From NCBI GenBank assembly GCA_016789785.1, contig JAEUQE010000026.1, forward strand, positions 1 to 55,403: DNA of 55,403 nucleotides. The letters run 5' to 3'. Positions 52,591 through 55,403 of the stretch are shown here, piece after piece. Numbering within the stretch: the first letter of the stretch is position 1; every line of letters begins with the position of its first letter. The notes under the pieces were generated by a model. The model did not search any database and was not told where the DNA came from. It worked only from the letters and a program-made list of their open reading frames with translations. Source of the stretch: Bryobacterales bacterium (lineage in GTDB: Bacteria > Acidobacteriota > Terriglobia > Bryobacterales > Bryobacteraceae). The position numbers and the translations under genes are program-made.

Positions 52591-53607
52591 ATGCCCACGA
52601 TCAAGGAAGTCGCTGCTCTTGCAGGTGTGAGCATCGGCACGGTGTCGCATGTGCTCAGTGGAGTGCGCCGCGTCCATCCCGCGATTCGCGTCAAGGTGGA
52701 AGAGGCCGTACGGCAGCTCGGCTACCGGCCAAACCACATCGCTCGAAGCCTCAAGTCAAAGCGGACAAGAGCGCTGGGCATGGTGATCTCCGACATCACC
52801 AATCCCTTCTTCCCTGAGCTGATGAGAGGCGCTGAAGACGCGGCGCTGGCGCGAGGCTATCTGCTTACCACATTCAATACCGACGATAGCCCGGATCGCG
52901 AGCGCCAGATCTTCGAACTGTTGGAATCCCGGCGCATGGACGGCCTTCTAGTAGTGGTCGCACTGAAACGGGGCAAGCATCCCCACGTGGGGAAGGCTCT
53001 GGAAGATGGAATCCCTGTGGTCTGTCTCGACCGCCGTCCCCGCGACCTTGCGGTCGACTCGGTCACTGTCGACAACGCAGGTGGCGTCGAAGCCGCCATC
53101 GACTATCTCATCGCCGAGGGCTACCGCGACATCGCCTACGTGGGCGGAGCACCCGAGATGTATCTGACTGCGGACCGGTTAAAGGGCTACAAGCGGGCGA
53201 TGACGAAGGCGGGCCTCGCCTGGCGGGTCTTCGATGGCGACTTCCGCCGGGAGTCCGGCTACCGGCTGATGAGGGAATGGCTCACAGGCAGTCGTCTGCC
53301 CGAAGCGGTCTTCACGGCCAACATTCTAATGGCGGCAGGCGTTCTGGAAGCACTCCATGAGCAGGGTCTCTCCGTGCCCGGCGACATCGCGTTGGCAAGC
53401 TTCGACTCCGTGGCGATTCTGAAGGGTTTTCGCCCCGAGCTGACAGCGGTCGCACAGCCGACCTATGAGATGGGCTTCCGAGGTGCGAATCTGCTGATGG
53501 ACCGGTTGGAGGGGCTCGCCCCGTCACCCGAGCCGCAGCACGTGCAGTTGCCATGTGAACTCAGGATCGCCGAATCCACGCGCCGGGCCCGTACACTGAC
53601 GGCCTGA
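52591..53607 (+). CDS. LacI-family transcriptional regulator
   Basis: A 338-residue regulator. The N-terminal helix-turn-helix TIKEVAALAGVSIGTVSHVL with a hinge helix (RPNHIARSLKSKR) is followed by a periplasmic-binding-protein-like sugar domain with ISDITNPFFPELMRGAE and IALASFDSVAIL. The start was set at the ATG at 52591, directly before the HTH; the frame opens 25 codons earlier without similarity. It is divergent from the TonB receptor-GH42 pair, and the operator pair lies between. It probably represses that pair until a sugar released by the GH42 or its substrate binds. Confidence 0.92.
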   Translation: MPTIKEVAALAGVSIGTVSHVLSGVRRVHPAIRVKVEEAVRQLGYRPNHIARSLKSKRTRALGMVISDITNPFFPELMRGAEDAALARGYLLTTFNTDDSPDRERQIFELLESRRMDGLLVVVALKRGKHPHVGKALEDGIPVVCLDRRPRDLAVDSVTVDNAGGVEAAIDYLIAEGYRDIAYVGGAPEMYLTADRLKGYKRAMTKAGLAWRVFDGDFRRESGYRLMREWLTGSRLPEAVFTANILMAAGVLEALHEQGLSVPGDIALASFDSVAILKGFRPELTAVAQPTYEMGFRGANLLMDRLEGLAPSPEPQHVQLPCELRIAESTRRARTLTA

Positions 53608-53627
53608 GCACAATACTCCTTTCACGG

Positions 53628-53678
53628 GACGCGGCAGGCTTATGGTGCCGGCTTACGCAGACTTCAGTCTGCCGCGTC
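53628..53678. repeat. Nested palindrome with TC-centred element 5
   Basis: Outer arms GACGCGGCAG (53628-53637) and CTGCCGCGTC (53669-53678) enclose GCAGACTTCAGTCTGC (53657-53672). The inner and outer structures share bases, so they are alternative folds. It lies 20 bp after the lacI-type stop. Confidence 0.65.
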
Positions 53679-53784
53679 GACAATCTTATCGAGGCCAGTG
53701 CCCGGGGGCGGCGAATCGCCGCTGGGTGGATCATCAGCGCTCAACCCCGCCTTAACTGCGCATTTTCGTTCACGTCGCCCTGCA

Positions 53785-53825
53785 CCGAGACGATTCTCGG
53801 CGCGGCAGGCTTAAGGCCTAGCGCC
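53785..53825. repeat. Two adjacent hairpins
   Basis: CCGAGA/TCTCGG around CGAT (53785-53800), followed by GGCGC/GCGCC arms (53799-53825) with inner AGGC/GCCT. The second carries the copy of GCGGCAGGCTTA also seen at 53631. Confidence 0.5.
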
Positions 53826-53966
53826 ACGGTGAAGTGCGCAGCGCAGGATGCGGGAGTGAGCAGTGTTGGGCCTGAGCGGCTGCCGCCAAAGCAACACCGG
53901 CGACGGCGCAGTTGGAGTATTCCTTAGCAGCAACCTCTTGCTTCGGCGCTTTTGAGCCGTACTCGA

Positions 53967-54746
53967 TCAGTTGCCTGGAGGTGGTGGCGGAGGAGGAGGC
54001 GGTGGAGGTGGAGGCTCGTTGCCGCGAGAGTCACCGGGCAGGCTCGGGCCAGTGCCACCCGGGACACCGGTTCCGCCGCGTGGGGAACGCATGATCGTGA
54101 TAATCGCGTCGGAGAGGCCGCGGAAAACACGGTCAGCCACGATTCCGCGATCGACGCCACGCTGAGCCAGAGGCTGATCCTTGTAGACCCGCAGCATCTC
54201 GTTGGCGCCAACAAACTTCGACTTGCCCGACGGTTTCAGCTTATGTTGAACCTCGACCAAGCCTTCGGTCACAGCGACGAGCGTGCTCTCATCGGTATCA
54301 TCCACCACGACATCGAAGGTCGTACCGCGAACAGAAATCACCGCTGTGGGCGTGGTGACACTATTCGGATTCGGCTTACCGCCGATCTTCTCAATGTGGA
54401 CGCGGATCCGTCCGATCACCATATCGACGAGATCCTTCAGGCTGCCAGAGTTGTTCCGGAAGATGACTTTGGAGTTCGGGAACACCTCGATTGTGCTTCC
54501 GTCGGAAACCTGTAACTCGGCGTAGCCGTCGGCACCTGCAATGATGAGTTGCTGGGGCTGGATGGTCGCGCCAAGCTGCAATGCCCAAGGATAGGAATCC
54601 TTCATGACAGAAACCTGGCCGGTGAGTTTGGTGACCGTCGCCGCGGAATTCGCCGGGGCAAGGAACGGGATCTGCGCCGCGCACACTCCCGCCGAGAGCG
54701 CCATCAGGACGCTCCAGAGCAGGCCGCGTTTCCAACCCCCGTTCAT
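53967..54746 (-). CDS. Exported FecR-domain protein with polyproline tail
   Basis: A 259-residue protein with a signal peptide (LLWSVLMALSAGVCAAQ). The FecR-type beta domain is at ~40-190: LTGQVSVMKDS, ADGYAELQVSDGSTIEVFPNS and TPTAVISVRGTTFDVVVD. The C-terminus ends in 13 consecutive prolines before Gly-Asn. Classic FecR is an anti-sigma sensor with a membrane span and a FecI partner; neither is present, so this is a stand-alone periplasmic or surface FecR protein, common in Acidobacteriota. The Pro codons are mixed (CCT, CCA, CCG). The start at 54746 was chosen at the signal peptide; two earlier in-frame ATGs exist. Confidence 0.82.
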   Translation of the reverse strand: MNGGWKRGLLWSVLMALSAGVCAAQIPFLAPANSAATVTKLTGQVSVMKDSYPWALQLGATIQPQQLIIAGADGYAELQVSDGSTIEVFPNSKVIFRNNSGSLKDLVDMVIGRIRVHIEKIGGKPNPNSVTTPTAVISVRGTTFDVVVDDTDESTLVAVTEGLVEVQHKLKPSGKSKFVGANEMLRVYKDQPLAQRGVDRGIVADRVFRGLSDAIITIMRSPRGGTGVPGGTGPSLPGDSRGNEPPPPPPPPPPPPPGN

Positions 54747-54929
54747 GGGCACTTCAACCATCGCAGTCCATAGTGTAGCAATCAACGTACCAACCTGGAG
54801 GAGGCCGTCGACGCCCCTAAACTTGCTGAACACCTTTAGACATATCACAAGTCCGTCGGCAAAGTACATGTGCTTTCAACATTTTTCATTACAAGCGCCA
54901 GCCCGCGAGAGGTTAGAATAGGGACAGTG

Positions 54930-55403
54930 ATGTGTCAATCCGCCACAGCCTGGGGCAAACGATTCACGACGGGTGGGAAATTTCTTCTCGCCCGCCGGTG
55001 CCGTTCCGGCCTTGCGGCTGCGGTTGTGGTTTTCATTTTGGGTGGGAGTGTTCCAGTCTGGGGCCAGGCGCCAGTGAACGATGCGGGGCCCGAATGGCGG
55101 CGCATCGGCAACTCGGCGATTGAGGCTGCCCTCCCCTCGGTGGCTACGGGCACGATTCACAGGGTCTGGTATTCGGCCGATGGAACCATCCTCTATGCGG
55201 CTTCGCTTTCCACTTTGGCGAATGAGCCGGCCGTGCGCATCTGGGAGACTCGCGACTTCGAGACGTGGACGGAATCCGTGGCTGGGGCAGTGCCACCGGC
55301 GGCGACCGAGCCGCTCGACGGACTTCCGGAGTCCGGCGCCCGGGTGAAGCGAGCCCTGGGCCGGGCGGGACGTTGGTATGCGCTGGGCCGGTTCGCCTAC
55401 CGG
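54930..55403 (+). CDS. Exported protein, 3' end cut by window edge
   Basis: An open frame of 158 codons runs to the right edge. The N-terminus is basic (ARRCRSGL), followed by a hydrophobic signal (AAAVVVFILGGSVPVWGQA). The mature start (VYSADGTILYAAS-like segment, VRIWETRDFETWTESV) looks like the first blade of a beta-propeller or repeated surface protein, but too little is seen to name it. A GTG directly before the ATG at 54930 is an alternative start. It is divergent from the FecR-domain gene across 183 bp. Confidence 0.7.
   Translation, partial: MCQSATAWGKRFTTGGKFLLARRCRSGLAAAVVVFILGGSVPVWGQAPVNDAGPEWRRIGNSAIEAALPSVATGTIHRVWYSADGTILYAASLSTLANEPAVRIWETRDFETWTESVAGAVPPAATEPLDGLPESGARVKRALGRAGRWYALGRFAYR

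Larger units (their letters stand above)
53608..53966. other. Convergent intergenic region rich in palindromes
   Basis: This 359-bp space lies between the convergent lacI-type and fecR-type genes. It has two direct copies of GCGGCAGGCTTA (53631, 53802), each inside an inverted repeat (listed separately). No ORF of quality was seen. Confidence 0.6.

Noticed and set aside
53971..54013. GGN trinucleotide run as a slippage tract
   Set aside because: Codons are mixed and encode the proline tail of the FecR protein in frame; no pure repeat.

Overview
The window looks like chromosomal DNA of a soil-type Acidobacteriota, most like the Bryobacterales/Solibacter group. The evidence is GC-rich coding, an Oar-like TonB receptor with an N-terminal carboxypeptidase-like domain, a giant secreted protein with IPT/TIG and BACON repeats, Tat-exported sulfatases, a PEP-CTERM protein, HpnE for hopanoids and a YpdA-type bacillithiol reductase. 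This placement is inferred from protein character only. I see no rRNA, tRNA, CRISPR array, insertion sequence or prophage.

Left part (1-5.9 kb, minus strand). A PLD-nuclease/SF2 helicase runs off the left edge. Upstream of it is a run of trpE(G) (fused anthranilate synthase), a Cys/His-rich membrane protein, a 34-residue membrane peptide and hpnE.

6.0-16.0 kb (plus strand). This is the most interesting region: a tightly packed corrinoid methyl-transfer operon. It encodes three URO-D-type methyltransferases, a B12-binding protein, an MFS sugar-type porter, a homocysteine S-methyltransferase-like protein, a DUF1638 protein, a ferredoxin-ASKHA activator (RACE) and two exported FGE-sulfatase-domain proteins that lack the FGE cysteines. 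There is no pterin-binding (MtrH/AcsE-type) methyltransferase. The set therefore looks wired to move a methyl group from an imported substrate through cobalamin to a thiol such as homocysteine. A perfect hairpin closes the operon.

16.3-24.6 kb. Biotin carboxylase, a biotin carrier and a DnaC-like ATPase are translationally coupled on the minus strand. They are divergent from an enolase-superfamily dehydratase. A decayed alpha/beta-hydrolase tail, an Acg-type nitroreductase, a serine hydrolase and a CE15 glucuronoyl esterase follow.

24.7-39.8 kb. This holds an unrecognised beta-rich protein, the 2213-residue repeat protein, a DUF1801 protein, a PEP-CTERM protein, alaS, ypdA and an unusual fusion of a carbohydrate-enzyme-like body to a MIP18/DUF59 domain.

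39.9-55.4 kb. This is a polysaccharide-use region: two Cys-type sulfatases, a glutaminase/DUF4965-family protein, and a LacI regulator divergent from a TonB receptor-GH42 pair with a textbook LacI operator pair between them. A FecR-domain protein and the start of another exported protein close the window. The spaces between genes carry several families of short palindromes, one with compensating base changes, and an array of about 90-bp tandem repeats.
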